Under the pieces are notes generated by a model that saw only the letters and a list, made by a program, of their open reading frames with translations, ran no database searches and was not told where the DNA came from. Below, in pieces: positions 7,188 through 15,345 of a stretch of DNA of 22,751 nucleotides. The stretch's first letter is position 1; every line of letters begins with the position of its first letter. Both the position numbers and the translations under genes were made by a program. Origin of the DNA: an uncultured Christensenella sp. (lineage in GTDB: Bacteria; Bacillota; Clostridia; Christensenellales; UBA1242); NCBI GenBank assembly GCA_949293915.1, contig CASFFJ010000065.1, forward strand, positions 1 through 22,751. Direction: 5' to 3'.

Positions 7188-7730
7188 ATGGAAAAAGATT
7201 TATTTGAATTAATATTAGATAAGGATGAAATAATGGAAAAAACTGTTCGCCCAGTAAAATCAAGAGCGTGGGCATCCATTGTAATCGGTATAATAATTTT
7301 TGCAATATTTGTGACACCTATTGCTATTGGTCTGTATTTTGACAGCGAGGTATCTTTGTGGGGATTTGTGATATTTTTAGGTGTATGCTTATTGCTGATA
7401 CTGATAACAATTATAATGATGGCTCTTTGGTGCAATAAGACAGTCTATGCTATAACAAATAAACGAATAATTATTCGCACTGGATTTATTGGTATAGACT
7501 ACAAGAGTTTAGATTATGCTATGGTAGGTGCGTTGGTAGTGAACGTTAACTGGATAGACAAGTTATTACACAAAAATACTGGTACAATAGCATTTGGTAG
7601 TATGGCTAGTCCGCTAACCAATCAGTCAGGAGCTAAATATAGCTTATCATACGTAAAAGAACCATATATTTTATATAAGGAAATAAAAAAGATTATTGAT
7701 GAACATAAAGCAAAAAAACTTGACAAATAA
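7188..7730 (+). CDS. Membrane protein with bacterial PH-like domain
   Basis: A 180-residue protein with a charged N-terminus, two hydrophobic helices (about 29-51 and 58-83) and a C-terminal domain of the bacterial PH type (bPH_2/YdbS-like, about 88-172). That domain has the characteristic start YAITNKRIIIRTG followed by alternating strands. The two-helix-then-PH layout is typical of small YdbS/YdbT-like proteins, whose molecular function is poorly known; a membrane or envelope role is likely. AAAGGA at 7175-7180 is seven bases before the ATG. No convincing promoter or terminator separates it from rnc (86-base gap), so it may be read through from the plsX operon. Its last codons contain the -35 box of rpoZ. 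Confidence 0.8.
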   Translation: MEKDLFELILDKDEIMEKTVRPVKSRAWASIVIGIIIFAIFVTPIAIGLYFDSEVSLWGFVIFLGVCLLLILITIIMMALWCNKTVYAITNKRIIIRTGFIGIDYKSLDYAMVGALVVNVNWIDKLLHKNTGTIAFGSMASPLTNQSGAKYSLSYVKEPYILYKEIKKIIDEHKAKKLDK

Positions 7731-7748
7731 TTAGCGGTATATTATAAT
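7720..7748 (+). promoter_or_regulatory. Consensus sigma-A promoter of the rpoZ-priA-def-fmt-rlmN operon
   Basis: A perfect TTGACA (7720-7725) and a perfect TATAAT (7743-7748) are separated by 17 bases. The -35 box lies within the last codons of the upstream PH-domain gene. Confidence 0.88.
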
Positions 7749-7759
7749 TAAGTTATATT

Positions 7760-7765
7760 AAGGAG
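7760..7765 (+). promoter_or_regulatory. Ribosome binding site that sets the rpoZ start
   Basis: AAGGAG ends directly against an ATG at 7766, which leaves no spacing. The in-frame ATG at 7772 is six bases away and is the better start. Confidence 0.7.
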
Positions 7766-7771
7766 ATGTTT

Positions 7772-7969
7772 ATGCTATTTGAACCACCTATTGATTTACT
7801 TGTTGAAAAACTTGGTTGTCGTTATGCTGTTGCTGTTGTGGTTGGTGCCAGAGCAAAAGTGTTGGAGAATAAGATTCCTTCAATACTCAATGGTAGTTCT
7901 AATCTTGCCATTGATTACGCTGCTAATGAAGTGGCTAAAGGTGAAGTTGTTGGAGTTCAATCTAAATAG
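7772..7969 (+). CDS. rpoZ: RNA polymerase omega subunit
   Basis: A 65-residue omega subunit, which helps assemble and stabilise the beta' subunit. The pattern PPIDLLVEKLGCRYAVAVVV followed by GARAKVLEN matches the family core (D-L-L-x-K-x-x-x-[KR]-[YF], then the A-[KR]-R/A-A-R helix), with an AIDYAANEVAKGE-like C-terminal helix. I chose ATG 7772 over ATG 7766 because of ribosome-site spacing; this gives MLFEPP, like the usual MLxPS start in Bacillota. The stop TAG directly abuts the priA ATG. In relatives gmk precedes rpoZ and coaBC follows it; neither is here. Confidence 0.88.
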   Translation: MLFEPPIDLLVEKLGCRYAVAVVVGARAKVLENKIPSILNGSSNLAIDYAANEVAKGEVVGVQSK

Positions 7970-10147
7970 ATGTACGCACAAGTTGTAGTTGACATATCTA
8001 ATGATGCGGTAGATAGAGTATATGATTATTTAGCGTTGCCAGATACAAAGGTTGGTATGCGTGTTAAAGTCCCTTTTTCTGGTCGCATTGTTATGGGGTA
8101 TGTGATTAATTTAAGCGAACACAGCAATTTTGATGAAACTAAAATAAAACCAATTATAACTAATCTTGAAAGTGTTCCCAAACTAAAAGTTGAGGCGCTA
8201 GAGATGTGTCAATTTTTAGCAAAACACTTTTTTTTGCGTTTAACAGATTGTATCAAGCTTGTTTTACCAGCCTGTGTTAGACAAGACAATGTTAGTGAGA
8301 AGCAATCAGCAATCTGTTCGCTTAATATGGATTTTGATACTGCCATTTCTATTGTTGGCAAGCGTGCTAAATCGCAATTAAGCATAATTGCGTATTTGAG
8401 TGAATATGGCGAAGACAATTTGACACATTTAAATAATTTGTTTTCTTCTTCTAGTGTCAAAGCTCTTATTGATAAAGGTATAATTAATTTATCTAAAATT
8501 AGGACATATCGTTCGCCTAGTGTTGAAAAAATTAATGATGATAGAAAACAACTTACCGCATCTCAACAATTTGCAGTTGATAGTATTAAAAATGTTGACC
8601 GCACATTTTTACTGCAAGGTGTGACTGGTAGCGGTAAGACTGAAGTGTATATGAATATCATTGAGGATGCACTAGCACATAACAAATCTGCTATTATGCT
8701 CGTGCCAGAGATTTCACTTACTCCACAAATGATGCAACGCTTTAATTCGCGCTTTCCTAATAATGTGGCGGTATTACATAGCGGTTTGAGTGAAGGTGAG
8801 CGCTATGATGAATGGGAACGCATTTTCAATGGAGAAGCACGCGTTGTATTAGGTGCAAGGTCAGCTATTTTTGCGCCAGTTGAAAATATTGGCGTAATTA
8901 TTATTGATGAAGAGCACGATTCTTCATATATCAGTGAGAGTAACCCAAGATTCAACACTCATGATGTGGCAGAGTTTAGAGCACGATATAATCATTGTCC
9001 GCTAGTTTTAGGTAGTGCAACACCTAACATTGATAGTTACAAAAAAGCACTTGATGGTAAGTTTCAATTAGTGCGATTGCCCGAACGAATAAATAATCTT
9101 GAAATGCCACATATCGAGATTGTCGATATGCTAATCGAAGTTTTAGATGGTAATACCAGTGCGTTTAGTAGAAAATTATTATCAAAACTAGAAGAATGTA
9201 TCAAAAATAAAAAGCAAGCCATCTTATTTATCAATAGGCGCGGATTTGCATCATTTGTAATGTGTCGAGAGTGTGGTTATAGAGCAAAATGTGATGATTG
9301 TGAAGTGAGTTTGGTGTATCACAAAGAAGATGGTGAATTAAAATGTCATTTTTGTGGTAAGCGTTATAGAATGCTCACAAATTGTCCTAATTGTCATAGT
9401 GATAAAATTAAATATGGTGCACTTGGCACAGAGCGAGTTTGCAATGAATTAAGCGAAATGTTCCCAGAAGTACCTATATTTAGAATGGATAATGACACAA
9501 CACGTGGCAAGAATGGACATAAAACGATTTTATCAAAATTCGCCAACACTACACCGAGCATTTTAGTTGGCACGCAGATGATAGCTAAAGGTCACGATTA
9601 TCCAAATGTCTCTTTTGTAGGCATTTTGGATGCGGATGTTAGTTTATACAATAGTGACTATAAGTCTAATGAACGCACATTTGAACTTGTGACACAGGTG
9701 GCGGGACGAGCAGGCAGAAAAAATAATGATGGATATGTGGTGTTACAGACATATGCACCAAAACATTATGTATACAGATTTGCCAGAAATTATGATTATG
9801 AAGGGTTTTATGATAAAGAAATCAATTTGAGACATACAACAATGTTCCCTCCATTTACTACAATTTTGCGAATATTGGTTTCAAGTGTGAGTGATAATAG
9901 AGCAAAGGATGTGACAAAAAAGTTGTATGATGCTTGTCAAGAATTAAAAGTCAAATTCGGCAAAAATATTGTGTTTTTATCCGCAATGCCCGCACCAATA
10001 AAGCGCATCCAAACAAAATTCAGATATCAAATTTTAACAAGATTTGTACCAAGTGATGAAATTATTAGTGACTTTTATAAAATTAGTGATATAATAGAAA
10101 AAGATGTTTCAATATTTGTTGAAATAAATCCAAACAATTTGAGGTAA
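7970..10147 (+). CDS. priA: Primosomal protein N' (PriA), replication restart helicase
   Basis: A 3'-5' superfamily-2 helicase that recognises stalled forks and reloads the replicative helicase. It has 725 residues, normal for the family. Order: N-terminal 3'-end-binding domain (1-100, starting YAQVVVDI), a winged-helix region (about 110-185), helicase lobe 1 with Walker A GVTGSGKT (217-224) and DEEH (313-316), then SATPN. The cysteine-rich zinc insertion follows with eight cysteines (432, 435, 441, 444, 459, 462, 472, 475). Lobe 2 has GTQMIAKGHDYPNV and the QVAGRAGR arginine-finger motif, and a C-terminal domain ends the protein. It starts right after the rpoZ stop, with only a distant GGAG (7952-7955), so translational coupling is likely. 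def follows after three bases. Confidence 0.96.
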   Translation: MYAQVVVDISNDAVDRVYDYLALPDTKVGMRVKVPFSGRIVMGYVINLSEHSNFDETKIKPIITNLESVPKLKVEALEMCQFLAKHFFLRLTDCIKLVLPACVRQDNVSEKQSAICSLNMDFDTAISIVGKRAKSQLSIIAYLSEYGEDNLTHLNNLFSSSSVKALIDKGIINLSKIRTYRSPSVEKINDDRKQLTASQQFAVDSIKNVDRTFLLQGVTGSGKTEVYMNIIEDALAHNKSAIMLVPEISLTPQMMQRFNSRFPNNVAVLHSGLSEGERYDEWERIFNGEARVVLGARSAIFAPVENIGVIIIDEEHDSSYISESNPRFNTHDVAEFRARYNHCPLVLGSATPNIDSYKKALDGKFQLVRLPERINNLEMPHIEIVDMLIEVLDGNTSAFSRKLLSKLEECIKNKKQAILFINRRGFASFVMCRECGYRAKCDDCEVSLVYHKEDGELKCHFCGKRYRMLTNCPNCHSDKIKYGALGTERVCNELSEMFPEVPIFRMDNDTTRGKNGHKTILSKFANTTPSILVGTQMIAKGHDYPNVSFVGILDADVSLYNSDYKSNERTFELVTQVAGRAGRKNNDGYVVLQTYAPKHYVYRFARNYDYEGFYDKEINLRHTTMFPPFTTILRILVSSVSDNRAKDVTKKLYDACQELKVKFGKNIVFLSAMPAPIKRIQTKFRYQILTRFVPSDEIISDFYKISDIIEKDVSIFVEINPNNLR

Positions 10148-10150
10148 ATT

Positions 10151-10627
10151 ATGGCAATTAGAGAGATTGTTTCTTATACAGATAAATTTATTAGAAAGAC
10201 AAGTAAGCCTGTCAAAGTTTTTGATGAGAAATTATGGGAATTATTAGATGATATGCATGAGACTTTGAATGTTAGCCAAGGCGCTGGATTAAGCGCCGTT
10301 CAAGTAGGCGTATTGAAAAACGTTTTCATAATCAATATAAATGGTATGAGCATTGAGTTTATTAACCCTGTTATTATTAAAAAGTCGGGCGAGCAGTACA
10401 AAAAAGAAGGTTGTTTGTCAGTAAGTGAACCATTTAATTATGTTAAAAGGCCAAAAAAAATTACAGTAAAAGCATATGACCGATTTGGTAATCCTTTTAT
10501 GTTAGAATGTGAAGATTGGACCGCTGTTTGCATTTGTCACGAAGCCGACCATTTGGTAGGGGTATTATATATTGACAAAATTTGCGTTCCGCCATTAGGT
10601 AAAGAGGAGGATGAAGATTGCGTATAG
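10151..10627 (+). CDS. def: Peptide deformylase
   Basis: Removes the formyl group from the N-terminal methionine of new proteins. At 158 residues it fits the family. All three metal-site motifs are present: GAGLSAVQ (44-51), EGCLS with metal ligand Cys88 (86-90), and HEADH (130-134) with His130, Glu131 and His134. The C-terminus is acidic (KEEDED); the codons of this stretch also encode the ribosome site of fmt. It overlaps fmt by ten bases, coupling the enzymes that remove and add formyl groups. GAGG at 10140-10143 serves as ribosome site. Confidence 0.96.
   Translation: MAIREIVSYTDKFIRKTSKPVKVFDEKLWELLDDMHETLNVSQGAGLSAVQVGVLKNVFIININGMSIEFINPVIIKKSGEQYKKEGCLSVSEPFNYVKRPKKITVKAYDRFGNPFMLECEDWTAVCICHEADHLVGVLYIDKICVPPLGKEEDEDCV
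10604..10610 (+). promoter_or_regulatory. Ribosome binding site for the TTG start of fmt
   Basis: GAGGAGG, inside the end of def, sits seven bases before TTG 10618. The ATG at 10611 is out of frame with fmt, so the TTG start is well supported. Confidence 0.85.
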
Positions 10628-11547
10628 TATTTTTTGGTACGAATGAATTTAGCACCACAATTTTATCTGGGTTAGTTAACAAAGGATATAATATTGTGGC
10701 AGTTGTTTCACAACCAGACAAAGTGAATGGTAGGAATAATAAAATAACTTTTTCGCCAATCAAGAAATATTGTTTGGATAAAAATATACCAATCTATCAA
10801 TTTAACAAACTCAATATTGAAGGCGAAGAGATTTTGCGTTTGCTAAATGCAGATATTTTTATAACTGCTAGTTATGGTCAAATCATCAAACAACATATTT
10901 TAAATATTCCAAAACTTGGCACTTTTAATGTGCACGGAAGTTTGCTACCAAAATATCGTGGACCAGCACCAATCCAATGGGCAATAATCAATGGCGAAAA
11001 AACTACTGGTGTTACAATAATGCGAACAGAGCTAGGTGTGGATACAGGTGAAATGTTTATCAAACGAGAAATTCCAATTTTAGACACAGACACTTCATCT
11101 AGCGTATTTAATAAGATTGCTACACTAGGTGTAGAGTGCTTAACTGAATTCTTAGATAATTTTGATTATTATATAAACAATGGCGAAAAACAAAATGATA
11201 ACGAAGCCAGTTATTATCCAATGCTTAAAAAAGAAGATTCGTTAATAAACTTCGACACACCAGCAGGCGAACTTTGCAACCTTATACGTGGTAGAGAAAT
11301 GAATGCCACATGTTATTTTGTCTACAAAAATTTAAGATATAAAGTGTTTTTTGCTAAAACAACAGAATACACAGGTAGAGCTAAAGAAATTTTATTTGCA
11401 GACAACAAGAATGGTCTAATCATTGCTACAAATGACAAGTCGATAGAAATATTAGATTTTCAACCAGAAGGTAAACAGCGTATGCAGGCAAAAGCGTATA
11501 TGAATTCTAACAAATTTGTTGTAGGAGATATTATTGAAAATACTTAG
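10618..11547 (+). CDS. fmt: Methionyl-tRNA formyltransferase
   Basis: Formylates initiator Met-tRNA using 10-formyl-tetrahydrofolate. The 309 residues are typical. Seen: the N-terminal MRIVFFGTNEFS, SYGQII (85-90), the catalytic Asn104 and His106 in FNVHGSLLPKYRG (103-115), APIQWAIINGEKTTG, and Asp142 in GVDTGEM. The C-terminal domain includes the YYPMLKKEDSLINF and IRGREMNA stretches. The start codon is TTG at 10618, which gives the expected M[KR]IVFFGT N-terminus. The gene begins inside def and its end overlaps the start of rlmN by 14 bases. Confidence 0.95.
   Translation: MRIVFFGTNEFSTTILSGLVNKGYNIVAVVSQPDKVNGRNNKITFSPIKKYCLDKNIPIYQFNKLNIEGEEILRLLNADIFITASYGQIIKQHILNIPKLGTFNVHGSLLPKYRGPAPIQWAIINGEKTTGVTIMRTELGVDTGEMFIKREIPILDTDTSSSVFNKIATLGVECLTEFLDNFDYYINNGEKQNDNEASYYPMLKKEDSLINFDTPAGELCNLIRGREMNATCYFVYKNLRYKVFFAKTTEYTGRAKEILFADNKNGLIIATNDKSIEILDFQPEGKQRMQAKAYMNSNKFVVGDIIENT
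11523..11527 (+). promoter_or_regulatory. Ribosome binding site for the TTG start of rlmN
   Basis: AGGAG inside the end of fmt, six bases before TTG 11534. Confidence 0.75.
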
Positions 11548-12571
11548 TGATTATTCGTTAACTGAATTAAAAAATATGTTAAATAAATATCCTAGCTTTA
11601 GAGCTAAACAAATTTTTGATGCTATTTTGCAAGCAAAAGATTATGCTGATATTAATTTACCACAAAATATGATTAACGAATTAAAACAAGAATATTATCT
11701 TAAACCAATCGAAATATATAAAACTCTTACCAGCCGTGATGGTACAAAAAAATATCTTTTAAAATTATATGATGATAATATTATTGAATGTGTATTCCTA
11801 ACTCAAAAATATGGCAATACAATCTGTATGTCAACTCAAGTTGGTTGCCGAATGGGGTGCAAGTTTTGTGCATCCACATTGAATGGGTTGATTAGGAATT
11901 TGTCAGCGGGCGAGATGCTATCTACTATTGCTATAGTTAATGCGGATAATGGCAAATGCACAGAGCGTAATTTTACAAATATTGTGCTGATGGGCAGTGG
12001 CGAACCATTCGATAATTATGATAATGTTGTCAAATGGCTTGATTTAATAACATCATCTGATGGTTTTAATTTGAGTGAAAGGAATATTTCAATTTCTACT
12101 TGCGGGCTTGTAGATAAAATCAAAGAATTTTCAACACTAAAATACAATATTACATTATGCGTATCGCTACACGCCACTACTGATAAGGTTAGGCGCACAA
12201 TAATGCCAATAGCCAACAGATATTCAATTGCAGAAATTATTGATGCACTACATTTTTACACCAATTCGACCAATAGGCGTGTTGTGTTTGAATATTGCTT
12301 GATTAAAGATACAAACGATAGTTTTGCTGATGCTATGCGATTGCGTGATTTAACACAAAACTTATTATGCCATATAAACGTTATATGCCTTCATCCTAAT
12401 GGTGGTAGTCTAAAAGCAACCACGAAAAAAGAAGCATATGCTTTTGTAAAAAAACTAAATGATTTAGGTATGTCTGCAACGTTAAGGCGCAGTCAAGGTA
12501 GTGATATTGAGGGTGCGTGTGGAATGTTGCGTGCTAAAACATTAAAAAATTTAAAATCAAACAATGAATAA
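11534..12571 (+). CDS. rlmN: Dual-specificity 23S rRNA (A2503)/tRNA (A37) C2-methyltransferase RlmN
   Basis: A radical-SAM enzyme that methylates C2 of A2503 in 23S rRNA and, in some species, of A37 in tRNAs. It has 345 residues. The iron-sulphur motif CRMGCKFC supplies Cys105, Cys109 and Cys112; Cys98 (CMSTQVG) and the C-terminal Cys329 in GACGML correspond to the two catalytic cysteines, the latter methyl-carrying. GSGEPFDNYDNV, ISTCGLVDKI and SLHATTDKVRRTIMP are further family blocks. The loop usually reading LIPYN is CLHPNG. Both catalytic cysteines and the SLHA block favour RlmN; I see nothing Cfr-specific. The TTG start lies within fmt. In many Bacillota stp-prkC-rsgA follow; here there is a 183-base AT-rich spacer. 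Confidence 0.94.
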   Translation: MKILSDYSLTELKNMLNKYPSFRAKQIFDAILQAKDYADINLPQNMINELKQEYYLKPIEIYKTLTSRDGTKKYLLKLYDDNIIECVFLTQKYGNTICMSTQVGCRMGCKFCASTLNGLIRNLSAGEMLSTIAIVNADNGKCTERNFTNIVLMGSGEPFDNYDNVVKWLDLITSSDGFNLSERNISISTCGLVDKIKEFSTLKYNITLCVSLHATTDKVRRTIMPIANRYSIAEIIDALHFYTNSTNRRVVFEYCLIKDTNDSFADAMRLRDLTQNLLCHINVICLHPNGGSLKATTKKEAYAFVKKLNDLGMSATLRRSQGSDIEGACGMLRAKTLKNLKSNNE

Positions 12572-12729
12572 TTATTATAAATTTTTAATTTATTAAAATG
12601 TTGCTATCAAAAAAATTAATAAAAAGTTTTAATTTTTCGTTATTTTATAACTAATGCAAAATAAAAAAATATTTTTATAAAAAAATTATTATAAAAATCT
12701 TAATAATGTTTTAATTATTTTAAATAATA

Positions 12730-12738
12730 TGCTATACT
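12730..12738 (+). promoter_or_regulatory. Extended -10 promoter of rpe-rsmE-mtaB-hit
   Basis: TGC followed by TATACT (12733-12738), 16 bases before the ATG, with only a poor -35 (TTAATT at 12711-12716). An A/T-only inverted repeat lies just upstream (12671-12680 with 12689-12698). Confidence 0.5.
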
Positions 12739-12754
12739 AATATAAAGGATAAAT

Positions 12755-13411
12755 ATGAAAAAAGTTGTTATTTCAGCATCTAGCTTACCAGCGGGACGTA
12801 ATATGTCTAGCCAAATTGAATATTTAAATCGTGTGCAGAATTATGGTGCTGATATGTATCATTTTGATGTAATGGATGGTAGTTACACACGCTATCAGTC
12901 GATTGATTACACTTATATTGAGCAGTTAAGGGAAAAATCTGTCCTACTTTTTGATACACACTTAATGGTAAATGAACCAGATAAAGTTGTTTCTAAGTAC
13001 ATAAAATATGGTTCGGATATTATTACATTCCATATTGAAGTTTTGCAAGAAGATAAAATATTGCAACTTATTAAAAAAATCAAAAAAGCGGGTAAAATGG
13101 TTGGTTTAGCAGTTGACCTTAATACTGATATTGAACAGATTGATAAATATTTGGACAAAATCAATATGGTGCTTATTATGAGCGTACAGACAGGCAAAAC
13201 TGGTCAAGAATTTGACAAAAGCGCATTAAAAAAGATTAAACATGTCCGCAATTTAAATAAAGATATTTTAATAGAAGTGGATGGTGGCATAAATGACAAA
13301 ACCGCTCCTCAATGTATTAGAGCAGGCGCAGATATTCTGGTTAGCGGTAGTTACATATATAACAATGATGTGTATGATGCTGTTCAAAATTTAAAAGGGA
13401 AAAATGGATAA
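12755..13411 (+). CDS. rpe: Ribulose-phosphate 3-epimerase family protein (divergent)
   Basis: A TIM-barrel epimerase of the pentose-phosphate pathway, interconverting ribulose-5-phosphate and xylulose-5-phosphate. It has 218 residues. The metal ligands/acid-base residues are all in place: His36 and Asp38 in HFDVMDG, His69 in THLMV, Asp176 in EVDGGI; GSYIY (198-202) is the phosphate site. Two loops are unlike ordinary Rpe: after the MDG the usual HFVPN reads SYTRY, and the usual SVNPGFGGQ loop reads SVQTGKTGQ (143-151). The substrate could therefore be another ketose phosphate; the Rpe name is a family-level call. Position after priA-def-fmt-rlmN matches the Bacillota gene order for rpe. AAAGGA precedes the ATG; it overlaps rsmE by eight bases. 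Confidence 0.82.
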   Translation: MKKVVISASSLPAGRNMSSQIEYLNRVQNYGADMYHFDVMDGSYTRYQSIDYTYIEQLREKSVLLFDTHLMVNEPDKVVSKYIKYGSDIITFHIEVLQEDKILQLIKKIKKAGKMVGLAVDLNTDIEQIDKYLDKINMVLIMSVQTGKTGQEFDKSALKKIKHVRNLNKDILIEVDGGINDKTAPQCIRAGADILVSGSYIYNNDVYDAVQNLKGKNG

Positions 13412-14093
13412 CAGATTTTTTGTAAAACTTATTCAAAATAAATACGTTGTATCAGACAAAGAGGCCAACCATTTATTAAAAGTGCGCAGAGCAAAACTTG
13501 GCGATGAGATTATTGGTTTTACTGGCGATGGTTATGATTATTTTTTAACTATCACAGAAATTTTAAAGAACGAAGTTATTTGTAAATGTCAAAAAAAGCA
13601 AATTAACAAAGCATATAATATTGATAATATTACAGTGTATTTAGCAATGCTTAAAAATGATGCTTTAACAACAGCAATTGACAACTTGGCAGAATTAAAC
13701 GTTAAATCTGTCAAATTATTCAAAAGTGACTATTCAATAGCGCAAATTGATAGTAGCAAATTAGATAAATTAAAATATATTGCTATGCAGGCTAGTAAAC
13801 AGTGTGAGCGTGCAGATATAATGCAGATTGACATAATAGATAAATTAGATATTGAAAAAGAGAAGTCAAATTATGATAGAATATTCTTCGCGTATGAAAA
13901 TGCAACGGATGAATTAAAAGCGTTTAACGCAAATTCGTACGCTGTGATTATTGGCGCAGAAGGCGGGTTTTCTAAGAAAGAAGCAGAATATTTTTCTAGT
14001 TTTGCAACTCCTATAAGTTTATCAAAAACTATTCTTAGAGCAGAGGTAGCGTGTGTAAGTGCGGTCAGTAGTTTAAAGGCGGTCGAAAGATGA
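13404..14093 (+). CDS. rsmE: 16S rRNA (uracil1498-N3)-methyltransferase
   Basis: A SPOUT-class (knotted) methyltransferase acting on U1498 of 16S rRNA. It has 229 residues. An N-terminal PUA-like domain begins NRFFVK and includes EANHLLKVRRAKLGDEI. The knot domain has LAMLKNDALTTAIDNLAEL, QASKQCERA, GAEGGFSKKE (usually GPEGG) and the C-terminal ILRAEVA (usually ILRTETA). These changes keep the SAM-binding glycines. It starts within the end of rpe and shares an ATGA overlap with mtaB. In relatives rsmE-mtaB lies downstream of dnaJ-prmA; here rpe takes that position. Confidence 0.93.
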   Translation: MDNRFFVKLIQNKYVVSDKEANHLLKVRRAKLGDEIIGFTGDGYDYFLTITEILKNEVICKCQKKQINKAYNIDNITVYLAMLKNDALTTAIDNLAELNVKSVKLFKSDYSIAQIDSSKLDKLKYIAMQASKQCERADIMQIDIIDKLDIEKEKSNYDRIFFAYENATDELKAFNANSYAVIIGAEGGFSKKEAEYFSSFATPISLSKTILRAEVACVSAVSSLKAVER

Positions 14094-15328
14094 AAGCAAG
14101 CGTGATTACTTTAGGTTGCAAGGTCAATGAATACGAGAGTCAATCAATCTTGTCACAATTAAAGTCCGCTGGTTACGAAATAAGTGAAGGGTACGTTGTT
14201 GCAGATGTATATATATTAAACACTTGTGCAGTCACGAATATTGCCGAGCGAAAGTCAAGACAAGCATTGACTAAAATAAAAAAACTTAATGAAAATGCCA
14301 AAATTGTAGTATGTGGCTGTGCTGTCCAGAATAATCCAAAACAATTTTTAATAAATAAAGATGTTTTAGCGATTGTTGGCAATGCGGGTAAGGAAAATAT
14401 TATGGACTTTATTTCACGTGAGAATAAAGAACTAATTGATATAGAAACGCATTACAAAAACACGGCACGACCAATAGAAACACGCACAAGGCAGTTCATT
14501 AAAATTCAAGATGGCTGTGACTATTTTTGTACATATTGCTTAATTCCTTTTATGCGCGGTCGCAGTAGGAGTAGAGATTTAACTGACATTATTGATGAAA
14601 TTTGTCAAACAAAAGCGAGCGAAATTGTCCTTACTGGTATCAATATGTCCGACTATAGAATTGATGGCAAACCAGCATTAAAAACACTAATTAAAGAAGT
14701 GGACAAACTCAACAAACGATTTAGGCTGTCTTCGTTAGAATGTAATGTTATTGATGATGAAATGTTAGAGATTTTAGTAAATAGCAAAAACTTTTGTCCG
14801 CATTTTCATTTGAGTTTGCAGTCGGCTTGCAACAATACATTAAAGCGAATGAATAGGCGTTATACAATAGAACAATTTATTTCAATTACTGACAAAATAA
14901 AATCTAAATTTAATAATGCTTGTTTATCTACAGATATAATCGTTGGGTTTAAAGGCGAAACGGATGAAGAATTTTTTGAGACAATAAAGAATATAAAAAG
15001 AATAGGGTTTTCATCAATGCACGTATTCCCTTACAGCGAGCGAAAAGGCACAGTTGCGTGTAAACTAAACAATGAAATAGATAGCGCTATAATTAAACAA
15101 CGTATGAATATCCTGCTTGATATTAAAGCGCAGTGTCAGCGTGATTTTATCGAGAAGAATATAAATACATCGCATAAAATTTTGATTGAAGAATTTGATG
15201 GTAAATATTCGTTAGGTTATACTGAGAATTACATTTATACATACATTTTAGGCAAAAAAAATATTGGCGAAATTATTGAAATAAGTTTGATTAAACCTTA
15301 TAAAAATGGTATGATAGGAGTAGAATAA
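14090..15328 (+). CDS. mtaB: tRNA (t6A37) methylthiotransferase MtaB
   Basis: A radical-SAM enzyme adding a methylthio group to t6A37 of tRNAs reading ANN codons. It has 412 residues, a little short. The N-terminal methylthiotransferase domain contributes cluster ligands Cys10 (TLGCKVN), Cys46 (NTCAVT) and Cys77 (VCGCA). The radical-SAM core has CDYFCTYC (Cys143, Cys147, Cys150), LTGINMSDY and LSTDIIVGFKGET. A short TRAM-like C-terminal RNA-binding domain ends the protein. The TLGCKVNEYE start and AERKSRQA block fit MtaB rather than MiaB or RimO. It starts in an ATGA overlap with rsmE. Confidence 0.93.
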   Translation: MKASVITLGCKVNEYESQSILSQLKSAGYEISEGYVVADVYILNTCAVTNIAERKSRQALTKIKKLNENAKIVVCGCAVQNNPKQFLINKDVLAIVGNAGKENIMDFISRENKELIDIETHYKNTARPIETRTRQFIKIQDGCDYFCTYCLIPFMRGRSRSRDLTDIIDEICQTKASEIVLTGINMSDYRIDGKPALKTLIKEVDKLNKRFRLSSLECNVIDDEMLEILVNSKNFCPHFHLSLQSACNNTLKRMNRRYTIEQFISITDKIKSKFNNACLSTDIIVGFKGETDEEFFETIKNIKRIGFSSMHVFPYSERKGTVACKLNNEIDSAIIKQRMNILLDIKAQCQRDFIEKNINTSHKILIEEFDGKYSLGYTENYIYTYILGKKNIGEIIEISLIKPYKNGMIGVE

Positions 15329-15345
15329 TTTATTAGGAGAGAGTT

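Noticed and set aside
7142..7435. 97-codon minus-strand open frame
   Set aside because: Antisense to the membrane PH-domain gene; low complexity (Ile/Asn/Ser) and no promoter.
7766..7768. ATG 7766 as rpoZ start
   Set aside because: It touches the AAGGAG with no spacing; ATG 7772, in frame, has normal spacing and gives the usual omega N-terminus.
11534..12571. Cfr-type resistance methyltransferase in place of RlmN
   Set aside because: Gene context (fmt-rlmN), start region and the GACGML C-terminus fit RlmN; no Cfr-specific feature recognised.
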